A stretch of 64,000 nucleotides of DNA from Sphingobacterium micropteri. Lineage in GTDB: Bacteria > Bacteroidota > Bacteroidia > Sphingobacteriales > Sphingobacteriaceae. The notes beneath the pieces are model-generated. The model was given only the letters and a program-made list of their open reading frames with translations, had not been told where the DNA came from and did not search any database. The DNA is taken from positions 186,001 through 250,000 of the forward strand of contig NZ_JACOIK010000003.1 in NCBI RefSeq assembly GCF_014692515.1, in the 5' to 3' direction. Below, piece after piece: positions 7,703 to 16,292 of this stretch (position 1 is the first letter of the stretch; the number at the start of each line of letters is the position of its first letter). The position numbers and the translations under genes were made by a program.

Positions 7703-10700
7703 ATGTTGAAACATTTTACTAAAAATTATTACAAAGCATTTTGTTTGCTTTTGTGTGCGATACTCAGCGTTACATTAGGCTTCGCACAACAGACGACGCG
7801 GAATGGTGTCGTAAAAGATGCTGGTACAGGGAGTGGAATTGTAGGGGTCACCGTGGCGGTGAAGGGAACGTCCAACAGCACACAAACAGATGCTACGGGA
7901 TCATTTTCGATTTCAGCGTCTACAGGACAAACGTTGGTCTTTAGTTTTATCGGCTATGATCCGAAAGAAGTTGCCGTAGGGCAATCCACCACAATTACGG
8001 TAGAGCTGGTCTCTTCTGAAAATGTGTTGGATGAATTGGTGGTGGTTGGGTATGGTTCGCAAAAGAGGTCCGATATTACCGGTTCCGTTGCTTCCGTTCC
8101 AAAAGAACGCCTGTCCAATCTTCCTGTGACGAATGTAATGCAGGCCATCCAGGGAGCTGTTTCCAATGTCAATATTAGCCAAGCATCCTCTATTCCGGGC
8201 GATTCACCGGCAACCCAAGTACGCGGGCTCAATTCGATGAGTGCAGGTTCAGGACCATATATTGTAGTAGACGGTATACCATTAACCAAAACCGATGGTT
8301 CTATTAACGATATTAACCCGAATGATATTGAATCGGTGGAGATTTTGAAAGACCCTTCCGCTGTGGCAATCTATGGTGTGAACGGTTCTAATGGTGTGAT
8401 TTTGATCACCACAAAAAGAGGGGTGACCGGAACGCCGACTATACGGTATAGCGGTTATGCCGGGGTTGAGGAGCCATCCCACATGTTGGATCCCGTATCA
8501 GCAGAAGAGCTATTGGCAAGATATGCAGAATACGCGCGGATTACCAATACAAGTTTATTTAACGGTGGTCCGGTACGTAATGAGTATGAATATGATAATT
8601 ACCAAAATGGTGTAACGACAGACTGGTTGGATGCTGTTATGCAAACAGGAACCATACAAAATCATAACGTCGGTTTATCTGGTGGAAGCGAAAATGCAAA
8701 ATATTATGTGTCGGTCGACTATTTTGGGCAAAAGGGTATTGTGAAAGGGTTTGATTACGACCGTTACTCTTTCCGGACCAACACAGATTTTGATCCAACA
8801 AAGTACCTGACCGTCGGTACGTCTGCTTTTATATCTGCCCATAAACGGGATGGCGGACGTGCGAACCTCACACAGGCCCTGGCGATGAGCCCGTATGCGC
8901 GCATGTATGGAGATGATGGTACATTGACACGGTGGCCAATGTACTCGGAGCAATTATGGGAAAACCCATTGCTACATACCACTACTAATCCAGAACGGCG
9001 GGAGTTTAATATGTCGTTAAACGGTTACGCCGAAATGAATTTTGGCAATATATGGGAGCCACTATCCGGATTAAAATACCGGTTTAACGGTGGTTATTCT
9101 TACGTGCCGAAACGCACAAACGAATACCACGGTTTGTCGGTGTATAACGCAAATGGTTGGGGACGGATACACAATGCGGAAAGCCAGACCTACACACTGG
9201 AGAATATTTTGACGTATGAAAAAACCATCGGTCTGCACCGTTTCGACTTTACAGGTCTTTATGCCGCAAGAAGTAAATACTGGCAGGAGTCTGAAGCCGT
9301 AGGGGAGATCTTCCCGAACGATGTATTAGAATGGGGAGGTTTGGGTACAGCTTCCACGCACAAAGTATCTTCGAGAGCGGATCTTTACCGTTCAATTTCG
9401 CAGATGGGCCGGTTGAACTATAGTTACGATAGCCGCTATATGTTAACCTTTACAGTGCGTCGGGATGGAGCATCCGTATTTGGCGACAACCATAAGTACG
9501 GTGTTTTTCCTTCAGGCGCCGCTGCTTGGAACATTCACAATGAAAGGTTTATGGAGAGCACCAGAAACGTTATTGATAATTTGAAACTACGTGTTTCGTA
9601 TGGTGTTGCCGGAAATGAAGCCATAACTCCTTATCAGACATTATCTTTGATGGACTCCAATCCACTAGCTTTGGGCACGTTATCAAATGCGGCACTGCGC
9701 TACCGTGTACGAATGGGTAATCAGGATTTACGCTGGGAGAAAACAGCAGGTTTCAATACCGGGGTAGATTTTGGTTTGTGGGGAAATCGTCTAAGTGGTA
9801 CCGTAGAATTTTATAAAACCAATACACAAGATATGTTGATCCTACAACGGTTACCTCGGATAACAGGTTTTGCGGATGTTTGGTCAAACTTAGGGAAAGT
9901 ATCCAATACCGGTATCGATGTGACCTTAAATTCTAAGAATATTGTTAAGGATAATTTTAGCTGGTCGTCGATGTTGGTGTTTGCACATAATAAAAACAAA
10001 ATTGTGGATGTATACGGCGATAAGAAAGACGATCTGGGAAACCGTTGGTTTATCGGGCACCCGGTGGGCGTGATTTATGACTATACCCAAGTAGGTATAT
10101 GGCAAGAGGACGAAATTGCAGCGGGTCTACATAACGGATGGGATGAGCAGGCAGAAGCAGGCGCGGTGAAATTGGCCGACCTAAGTGGTGACGGTCTCAT
10201 CAACGACGATGATCGCCGCATCTTAGGACAAACCGCTCCAAAATGGACGGGTGGTATTACGAATACTTTTACCTATAAGGACTTCTCGCTAAACGTGTTT
10301 ATTCAAACGGTTCAAGGAGCCATGCGCAACAATCCGCAGATCGGTGGTGCATCTGATGAATTGGGAAGACGTAGTGCGCCGGCAGATTTAGGGTATTGGA
10401 CACCCGAAAATAAGAGCAACGAATGGCGTTCATTGAGTAATCGCTCCAACATCTATGGATATGGCTTTCCGAAGAGTGCAAGTTTTACACGGCTGAAAGA
10501 TGTAACATTAAGTTATAATATGCCAGCAGATATCGCTAGCAAAATAGGTGTATCGGGCGTAACGCTCTATGCTAGCGGTAGAAACCTCTATACCTGGACA
10601 AGTTGGTTGGGCTGGGATCCAGAATCAAGGGATATCCCAAGAGGGCATAGTCAGGATGGCGTTGGAGACAATACCAACTATCCGATGGTTCGTAATTACG

Positions 10701-10726
10701 TTTTTGGAGTAAACCTTACATTTTAA
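7703..10726 (+). CDS. SusC-family TonB-dependent outer-membrane transporter
   Basis: This 1007-residue outer-membrane protein imports oligosaccharides together with its SusD partner, powered by TonB. It has a signal peptide (about residues 1-28, ending GFAQQ). A CarboxypepD_reg-like beta-sandwich follows (about 32-110, GIVGVTVAVKGTSN). Next come the SusC signature DELVVVGYGSQKRSDITGSV, the plug domain (about 120-235, with ILKDPSAVAIYGVNGSNGVI) and a 22-strand barrel ending in YVFGVNLTF with the terminal aromatic residue. The paired susD gene begins nine bases after its stop. The downstream GH51 genes suggest an arabinose-containing oligosaccharide as cargo. No HTCS gene lies next to this pair, so its regulator is not in view. 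Confidence 0.96.
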   Translation: MLKHFTKNYYKAFCLLLCAILSVTLGFAQQTTRNGVVKDAGTGSGIVGVTVAVKGTSNSTQTDATGSFSISASTGQTLVFSFIGYDPKEVAVGQSTTITVELVSSENVLDELVVVGYGSQKRSDITGSVASVPKERLSNLPVTNVMQAIQGAVSNVNISQASSIPGDSPATQVRGLNSMSAGSGPYIVVDGIPLTKTDGSINDINPNDIESVEILKDPSAVAIYGVNGSNGVILITTKRGVTGTPTIRYSGYAGVEEPSHMLDPVSAEELLARYAEYARITNTSLFNGGPVRNEYEYDNYQNGVTTDWLDAVMQTGTIQNHNVGLSGGSENAKYYVSVDYFGQKGIVKGFDYDRYSFRTNTDFDPTKYLTVGTSAFISAHKRDGGRANLTQALAMSPYARMYGDDGTLTRWPMYSEQLWENPLLHTTTNPERREFNMSLNGYAEMNFGNIWEPLSGLKYRFNGGYSYVPKRTNEYHGLSVYNANGWGRIHNAESQTYTLENILTYEKTIGLHRFDFTGLYAARSKYWQESEAVGEIFPNDVLEWGGLGTASTHKVSSRADLYRSISQMGRLNYSYDSRYMLTFTVRRDGASVFGDNHKYGVFPSGAAAWNIHNERFMESTRNVIDNLKLRVSYGVAGNEAITPYQTLSLMDSNPLALGTLSNAALRYRVRMGNQDLRWEKTAGFNTGVDFGLWGNRLSGTVEFYKTNTQDMLILQRLPRITGFADVWSNLGKVSNTGIDVTLNSKNIVKDNFSWSSMLVFAHNKNKIVDVYGDKKDDLGNRWFIGHPVGVIYDYTQVGIWQEDEIAAGLHNGWDEQAEAGAVKLADLSGDGLINDDDRRILGQTAPKWTGGITNTFTYKDFSLNVFIQTVQGAMRNNPQIGGASDELGRRSAPADLGYWTPENKSNEWRSLSNRSNIYGYGFPKSASFTRLKDVTLSYNMPADIASKIGVSGVTLYASGRNLYTWTSWLGWDPESRDIPRGHSQDGVGDNTNYPMVRNYVFGVNLTF

Positions 10727-10735
10727 AATAAAGTC

Positions 10736-12445
10736 ATGAAGATATATAAACATACAAAATTATGCTCGGTGCTTGCGTTGCTCTCTTTAGGGGTAGCATC
10801 GTGTAGTGATAGTTTTTTGAATGAGAAGCCCTACTCTGACTATGAAGCAGGAACCGGCGACCCTTCTATCGTGGAGAACCAATTAATAGGACTTCATTAT
10901 ATTTATGCCCAATTGTGGGGATGGAGTGGTAGACAGGGATTCTTATCCTGTTGGCAAATAGGGATGGATATTACCAGTGCCGGAGCAACGGAAGGTGTCG
11001 AGAATCCTTTTTATCAATATGCCGATCTCAATTCGGAAAACGGAGGCGTATCTTACCTTTGGGAGCGTTCGTATCAGTTTATCAACAATGCCAATACCAT
11101 TATTAGTTCGGTGGGAGACGAAAATCCGGCGGCAGCTGCGGAAGCACGTTTCTTCAGGGCCTACGCTTATAATACGCTCGTTACATTATGGGGAGATGTT
11201 CCATTATTGACCGAATCCATTGATATACCTACTTTTAACTACACGAGAGCTTCGGTAGCCGATGTCGATATCGTAATCGAGGAAGACTTGGATTATGCGG
11301 TAGCTAATCTACCCAATGTTGGAGAAACACGTACCGGAAGCCGGATAAACAAAGATGTAGCGAGACAGTTGGCTGCAGAAGCCTATCTTCGTATGGGCGA
11401 GCGTGATGCTTCTTATTTTGAAAAAGCCGAGCAAATGGCTTCTGCTATCATTGATGGTGGCAAGTACCAATTGATTGAGGCACGCTATGGAAAGTACTTA
11501 GGTGAAGGCGGTGATTATTACCGGGATATGTTCCGTCAGGGAAATATGCGCCGTTCCGAAGGCAATACGGAAGCGATATGGACATTTGAACTAGAATATA
11601 ACCGCGAAGTAAACGGTGGTACCATCGATAATCCACAGCATCGTCGGGTTTGGCAGCCTGCTTACCACAAATGGGAAGGAATGGTCAATGCGGATTCGCT
11701 GGGCGGACGTGGTAACGGACGTCTTCGCTTGAGCAATTTCATGAAATATACGGTATGGCAAGGGCTGGAAGGAGATATCCGGAACAGTAACTACAACATC
11801 CGTAGAACTGTGAATTACAACCGACCGGGTTATTCGGCAGAGATAGGTATTGATGCCGATGGCTGGCGTGTGGCGAAAGATGCGGGCGTACAAAACGTGA
11901 CTATTAAAACGGGTGATCAAGCCATTCCTTTTAAAACGGATAGCTTGGAGGTGTGGTATCCTTTTCCAACAAAATGGGGCGGATATGATGAAACCGATGA
12001 TTTTGGATATGCTCTGGTGAAAGACTGGTCTGTGATGCGCTTAGGAGAAACCTATCTTTTACGTGCGGAAGCCAAATTACGCCAAGGAAATACCGGAGGA
12101 GCAGCTGATGATATCAATGTACTTCGCGACCGGGCATTTAAAATGGCACGCGAAGAAAGTGGCAATGCCAATCTGGGGCAGGTAAGTGCAGCGGATATCA
12201 CGTTGGACTTTATTCTCGATGAGCGCGCAAGAGAACTGATTTCGGAAGAAAATCGCCGGATGACGTTGGTGCGTACCGGAAAGTTGAGAGAGCGTATTGC
12301 ATTGAATGGCGATGATGGACCATCAAATAAGATTACGTCAGGTTTTCAGGATTACCACGCACTGCTTCCTATTCCGTTGAGCGAAATTCAACTGAATAAC
12401 AAGGAAGGAGAGCCGTTGACGCAGAATCCGGGATATAGTAAATAA
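10736..12445 (+). CDS. SusD-family outer-membrane glycan-binding lipoprotein
   Basis: A 569-residue surface lipoprotein that forms the lid of the preceding SusC channel and binds the incoming oligosaccharide. The lipobox LGVASC places the acylated cysteine at residue 23, followed by SDSFLNEKPYSDYE. The helical TPR-like scaffold shows AAAEARFFRAYAYNTLV and RLGETYLLRAEAKLRQGN. The C-terminal RagB/SusD segment includes FILDERARELISEENRRMTLVRTGKL and ends LTQNPGYSK, as usual for the family. It lies nine bases after susC, so the two are cotranscribed. Substrate specificity cannot be read from this family. Confidence 0.95.
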   Translation: MKIYKHTKLCSVLALLSLGVASCSDSFLNEKPYSDYEAGTGDPSIVENQLIGLHYIYAQLWGWSGRQGFLSCWQIGMDITSAGATEGVENPFYQYADLNSENGGVSYLWERSYQFINNANTIISSVGDENPAAAAEARFFRAYAYNTLVTLWGDVPLLTESIDIPTFNYTRASVADVDIVIEEDLDYAVANLPNVGETRTGSRINKDVARQLAAEAYLRMGERDASYFEKAEQMASAIIDGGKYQLIEARYGKYLGEGGDYYRDMFRQGNMRRSEGNTEAIWTFELEYNREVNGGTIDNPQHRRVWQPAYHKWEGMVNADSLGGRGNGRLRLSNFMKYTVWQGLEGDIRNSNYNIRRTVNYNRPGYSAEIGIDADGWRVAKDAGVQNVTIKTGDQAIPFKTDSLEVWYPFPTKWGGYDETDDFGYALVKDWSVMRLGETYLLRAEAKLRQGNTGGAADDINVLRDRAFKMAREESGNANLGQVSAADITLDFILDERARELISEENRRMTLVRTGKLRERIALNGDDGPSNKITSGFQDYHALLPIPLSEIQLNNKEGEPLTQNPGYSK

Positions 12446-12467
12446 AAAAAGCATACGCTTGAAGGAA

Positions 12468-12494
12468 AAGCCGGAAGATTTAATCTTTCGGCTT
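12468..12494 (+). terminator. Hairpin downstream of SusD, possible attenuator
   Basis: The arms AAGCCGGAAGAT and ATCTTTCGGCTT pair with one G-T wobble, about 20 bases after the susD stop. The run of T behind it is broken (CTTGACTTTTATC). It may reduce rather than stop readthrough into the GH51 genes. Confidence 0.4.
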
Positions 12495-12545
12495 CTTGAC
12501 TTTTATCTAGCACAGAATACAAAAAAAAATTTGTGATTATGAAAA

Positions 12546-12566
12546 TAAGTGTTATTTTGACACTAA
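12546..12566. promoter_or_regulatory. Imperfect palindrome upstream of the GH51 cluster
   Basis: TAAGTGT and ACACTAA flank a seven-base spacer (12546-12566), with one mismatch between the arms. It lies about 100 bp before the first GH51 gene in a 216-bp gap and could be a regulator site. No binding protein can be named. Confidence 0.3.
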
Positions 12567-12661
12567 TTTTAAGCGCTATCCAAAAAATGAGCTTTTATAG
12601 CCTACTAGGAGAGTGCTTACAAAAGGTATTATAAACCGGTATGTAAACAAAACAACTAAAT

Positions 12662-14206
12662 ATGATCAAGGGAAAATTAAAACTGAGCATTGCTTTATTG
12701 TCAGTCTGCACGCTTTCTTATGGACAGAACAATATTAAGCTAACGGACACACAAACCGATATTACGATTAATAAACACATTTACGGACATTTTGCCGAAC
12801 ACCTTGGACGATGTATTTACGATGGTTTTTATGTAGGAGAAGCCAATGATTCTATTGCACATACTGCTGGTGTCCGGAATGATGTGGTCGATGCCCTGAA
12901 AAAATTACAGATACCAAATTTAAGATGGCCGGGAGGATGTTTTGCGGATACCTATCATTGGAAGGACGGAATCGGGTCAAAAGAAGGCCGTCCTTCCATC
13001 GTCAACAGCTGGTGGGGTGGCGTTACGGAAGACAATTCCTTTGGCACGCACGACTTCCTCAACATGTGCGAGCTGTTGGAAACGGAACCCTATCTAGCGG
13101 GTAATGTAGGAAGTGGGGAAGTACAGGAATTAGCCGACTGGGTACAGTATGTCAATTTTGCCGGAAAAAGTCCGATGTCGGATCTCCGACGTGAAAACGG
13201 AAGAGAAGAACCCTGGAACGTTAAATTTTGGGGGGTAGGAAACGAAGCGTGGGGGTGTGGTGGAAACATGACTGCCGAGTATTACAGCGATATCTACCGG
13301 AAATATGCAACATTTATGGCCGATTGGGACAACAGTGGTGGATTATACCGTATCGCATCCGGAGCGAATAGTGCCGATTACCACTGGACGGAAACACTCA
13401 TGAAGAATATACCAAACCATCTTATGAAAGGTGTCGCATTACATCATTATGCGGTCATCAACTGGAATAAAAAGGGTTCGTCAACAAAATTTTCTGATGA
13501 GGAATATTTCAAAACGATGAAATCCGCGTGGTTTATGAATGAGCTTGTCGAAAAACATAGCGCAATTATGGATAAATACGACCCCCAAGCAAAGGTAGAC
13601 CTTGTTGTGGATGAATGGGGAGGATGGTATGAAGTAGAGCCGGAAACAAATCCGGGTTTCTTATACCAGCAAAATACCATGCGCGATGCGATGATCGCTG
13701 GGATGACTTTAAATATCTTTAACAACCATGCAAAACGCGTTAAAATGGCAAACTTAGCGCAAACTATCAATGTGTTGCAAGCTGTTATCTTAACCAAAGG
13801 AAAAGATATGATCGTGACACCTACTTATCATGTGATGGAAATGTATAAGGTGCACCAAGATGCGCAGTTGATCCCGATCGAACTGCAAAGCGATACATAT
13901 AAATATGGCGAAGAAGAAATCCCGGCTATCTCGGCTTCTGCATCAAAAGATAAACAAGGTAGAGTACACATTTCTGTCGTGAATATTGATCCGAAAGCAA
14001 AAAAGAAAGTTTCATTGGACTTAGGGGGCATCAAGGCAAAACATCTTACCGGGCGTATTCTGACTACCAATAATTTAAGAGAACACAATACATTTGAGCA
14101 ACCCAATACGGTACTTCCAAAAGAATATAAAGATGCCAAATTGAAGAATAATCAGCTAGAGATCGATATTCCAGCACATTCGGTTATTGTATTGGAACTT
14201 ATTTAG
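12662..14206 (+). CDS. Alpha-L-arabinofuranosidase, GH51
   Basis: A retaining arabinofuranosidase that removes terminal alpha-L-arabinofuranosyl residues. It has a signal peptide (about 1-21, ending LSYGQ), so it is exported, and its 514-residue length fits a compact GH51 (TIM barrel plus beta-sandwich). The clan GH-A pattern is complete: acid/base E195 in GVGNEAWGCGG, the LHHYAV strand, and the nucleophile E318 in VVDEWGGWY. RWPGGCFADTYHWKDGIG is also diagnostic. It opens a run of three GH51 genes. It differs in type from the next two, which carry an extra N-terminal carbohydrate-binding-like module, so the three may act on different linkages. Confidence 0.95.
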   Translation: MIKGKLKLSIALLSVCTLSYGQNNIKLTDTQTDITINKHIYGHFAEHLGRCIYDGFYVGEANDSIAHTAGVRNDVVDALKKLQIPNLRWPGGCFADTYHWKDGIGSKEGRPSIVNSWWGGVTEDNSFGTHDFLNMCELLETEPYLAGNVGSGEVQELADWVQYVNFAGKSPMSDLRRENGREEPWNVKFWGVGNEAWGCGGNMTAEYYSDIYRKYATFMADWDNSGGLYRIASGANSADYHWTETLMKNIPNHLMKGVALHHYAVINWNKKGSSTKFSDEEYFKTMKSAWFMNELVEKHSAIMDKYDPQAKVDLVVDEWGGWYEVEPETNPGFLYQQNTMRDAMIAGMTLNIFNNHAKRVKMANLAQTINVLQAVILTKGKDMIVTPTYHVMEMYKVHQDAQLIPIELQSDTYKYGEEEIPAISASASKDKQGRVHISVVNIDPKAKKKVSLDLGGIKAKHLTGRILTTNNLREHNTFEQPNTVLPKEYKDAKLKNNQLEIDIPAHSVIVLELI

Positions 14207-14228
14207 TAAAAAGATATCAAATCATGTT

Positions 14229-14292
14229 GTTAGAAGGTTAGTATAAGTTAGGAAGTTAGATCTGTCTCACTTTTTAACTCTTTAACTTTCTC
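14229..14292. repeat. Intergenic GTTAG/CTAAC stem-loop repeat, copy 2
   Basis: This lies in the 124-bp gap between the first and second GH51 genes. It contains spaced GTTAG words, then TCTCACTTTTTAAC, shared with the copy at 2449-2536. AAGTTAGGAAGTTA is shared with the copy at 60559-60632. The closing arm is weaker than in the other copies. Confidence 0.55.
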
Positions 14293-14330
14293 AAAAACAC
14301 AAGAAATATAAAATTTAGGATAGATAAAAA

Positions 14331-16292
14331 ATGAAGAAGATATTATCATTAACGACTGTTTTAGCTATTTGCGGCTCGTTTTTATATGCCCAGAATGCTG
14401 TCGATCTGAAAGTCCAACTAGATAATGCCTCTGGCAAAATATCACCACACATGTGGGGTATATTCTTTGAAGACATCAACCTTGGTGCTGATGGGGGTAT
14501 TTATGCGGAGCTTGTTAAAAACCGTTCGTTTGAGTTTGACCATCCGATGATGGGATGGAAACGTTTGGAGAACGTTCCGGAGGGTACTTTTTTGATTGTC
14601 AACGACGGCCGTCGCAAAGGAAATGCGAGATCACTAAAAATACATAAACCAACGGACTTTAAAACGGGTCTGCAAAATGAAGGCTTCCGCGGCATGGGCG
14701 TGAAGAAAGGAGATGGTTACGAATTTTCGTTGCTATATCGGCAGGCGTCTCCGGGTATACGGATTAAAGTGGAATTGCTAAATGAACAAGACCAGGTAAT
14801 CGGTACGGCGGCGTTACCTTTGTCGCAAGGAGCCAGCTGGCAGACGGGATCGGTGACGTTCACTTCGTCGGAGACCTCACCAAAAGGAAAATTAAACATC
14901 TGGTTTGAAGGAGCGGGTGATGTAGAAGTGGATATGTTGTCGCTTTTCCCGCAGGATACTTGGAAAAACCGTCCTAAAGGCCTTCGGAAAGATATGGTGC
15001 AGATATTGGCAGATATGGAGCCTGATTTCGTTCGTTTTCCGGGAGGCTGTATCGTAGAAGGTAGAGACTTGGCAACACGTTTTCAGTGGAAAAAAACCGT
15101 CGGGCCAATCGAAGAGCGTGAGCTGATTATCAATCGTTGGAATACAGAGTTTAGCCACCGCTTGACACCCGATTACTTTCAAACCTTCGGCTTGGGCTTT
15201 TATGAGTATTTCTTGCTATCGGAAGATATCGGTGCAGAACCGGTTCCAATCCTTAACTGTGGAATGGCGTGTCAGTTTAATACTGGAGAAGTCGTTCCGT
15301 TGGACGAATTGGACGAATATATCCAAGATGCCTTGGATCTGATTGAATTTGCCAATGGCGATACCCATACACCTTGGGGTAAACTCCGTGCGGAGATGGG
15401 ACATCCAGCACCTTTCAATTTGAAAATGTTGGGTGTCGGAAATGAAAATTGGGGCCCGCAGTATATCGAAAGATTAGCGATCTTCCAAAAGATTTTGCAA
15501 GAGAAGCATCCGGAAATACAGATCATCGCAAGCTCGGGTACAGATCCGAATGGGGAGCGCTTTGACTATCTGGATGAAAAACTCCGCGACATGAAGGTGG
15601 ATATCATCGATGAACATTACTATCGTCCACCGGCATGGTTCCTTTCAGGAGCAGATCGCTATGACGACTACGATCGTAACGGGCCGAAGATCTTTGCCGG
15701 AGAATATGCATCGCATACTACACGACCACAAGGTCCAGGAAGAAGTACGTGGGAGGCAGCATTATCCGAAGCAGCTTTCTTGACGGGATTGGAACGTAAC
15801 GGTGATGTGGTAACGATGGCTTCTTATGCACCGCTGTTTGGCCATGTAGACGGTTGGCAATGGTCGCCCGACCTTATTTGGGTAGACAACCTGAATGTAT
15901 ATGGTACACCAAGTTATCACGTTCAGAAGTTGTACTCCTTAAATAAAGGTACGGATATTATCCCTGTAAAACTTGGCGATCAAAATGTTGTTGGTCAGGA
16001 CAGTCTATACGCTTCCGCTGTGTATGATGCTAATACAAAAGAGCTGATCGTTAAATTTGTGAACTACAACGAACAGTCTGTTGAGGCCAACTTCCAACTG
16101 GATACCAAGAAAAAAATGAAGGGGAATGCAACCAAGATTACATTGGCAAATGCCGATCGGAATGTGGTAAATAGCCTCGAAGAACCTTTGAGAATAAAGC
16201 CACAGACAGAGCAGGTGAATTATAAAGGTAAAGCCATTAAGGATACCTTTCCTCCTTATTCGTTTACTGTTATTAAAATACCTGTACAATAA
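14331..16292 (+). CDS. Alpha-L-arabinofuranosidase, GH51 with N-terminal carbohydrate-binding-like module
   Basis: A 653-residue exported enzyme (signal peptide about 1-20, ending FLYAQ). It begins with GIFFEDINLGADGGIYAELVKNRSFE, typical of the larger GH51 group. A CBM4/9-like sandwich (about 60-200) follows, then the catalytic barrel (FVRFPGGCIVEG) and a C-terminal sandwich. Acid/base E372 is in GVGNENWGPQY and the nucleophile E458 is in FAGEYASHTT; the IIDEHYYRPPAW strand lies between them. Both catalytic residues are intact. The stop codon overlaps the next start codon by one base (TAATG), so it is translationally coupled to the third GH51 gene. It probably attacks arabinofuranosyl side chains; chain position preference is unknown. 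Confidence 0.94.
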   Translation: MKKILSLTTVLAICGSFLYAQNAVDLKVQLDNASGKISPHMWGIFFEDINLGADGGIYAELVKNRSFEFDHPMMGWKRLENVPEGTFLIVNDGRRKGNARSLKIHKPTDFKTGLQNEGFRGMGVKKGDGYEFSLLYRQASPGIRIKVELLNEQDQVIGTAALPLSQGASWQTGSVTFTSSETSPKGKLNIWFEGAGDVEVDMLSLFPQDTWKNRPKGLRKDMVQILADMEPDFVRFPGGCIVEGRDLATRFQWKKTVGPIEERELIINRWNTEFSHRLTPDYFQTFGLGFYEYFLLSEDIGAEPVPILNCGMACQFNTGEVVPLDELDEYIQDALDLIEFANGDTHTPWGKLRAEMGHPAPFNLKMLGVGNENWGPQYIERLAIFQKILQEKHPEIQIIASSGTDPNGERFDYLDEKLRDMKVDIIDEHYYRPPAWFLSGADRYDDYDRNGPKIFAGEYASHTTRPQGPGRSTWEAALSEAAFLTGLERNGDVVTMASYAPLFGHVDGWQWSPDLIWVDNLNVYGTPSYHVQKLYSLNKGTDIIPVKLGDQNVVGQDSLYASAVYDANTKELIVKFVNYNEQSVEANFQLDTKKKMKGNATKITLANADRNVVNSLEEPLRIKPQTEQVNYKGKAIKDTFPPYSFTVIKIPVQ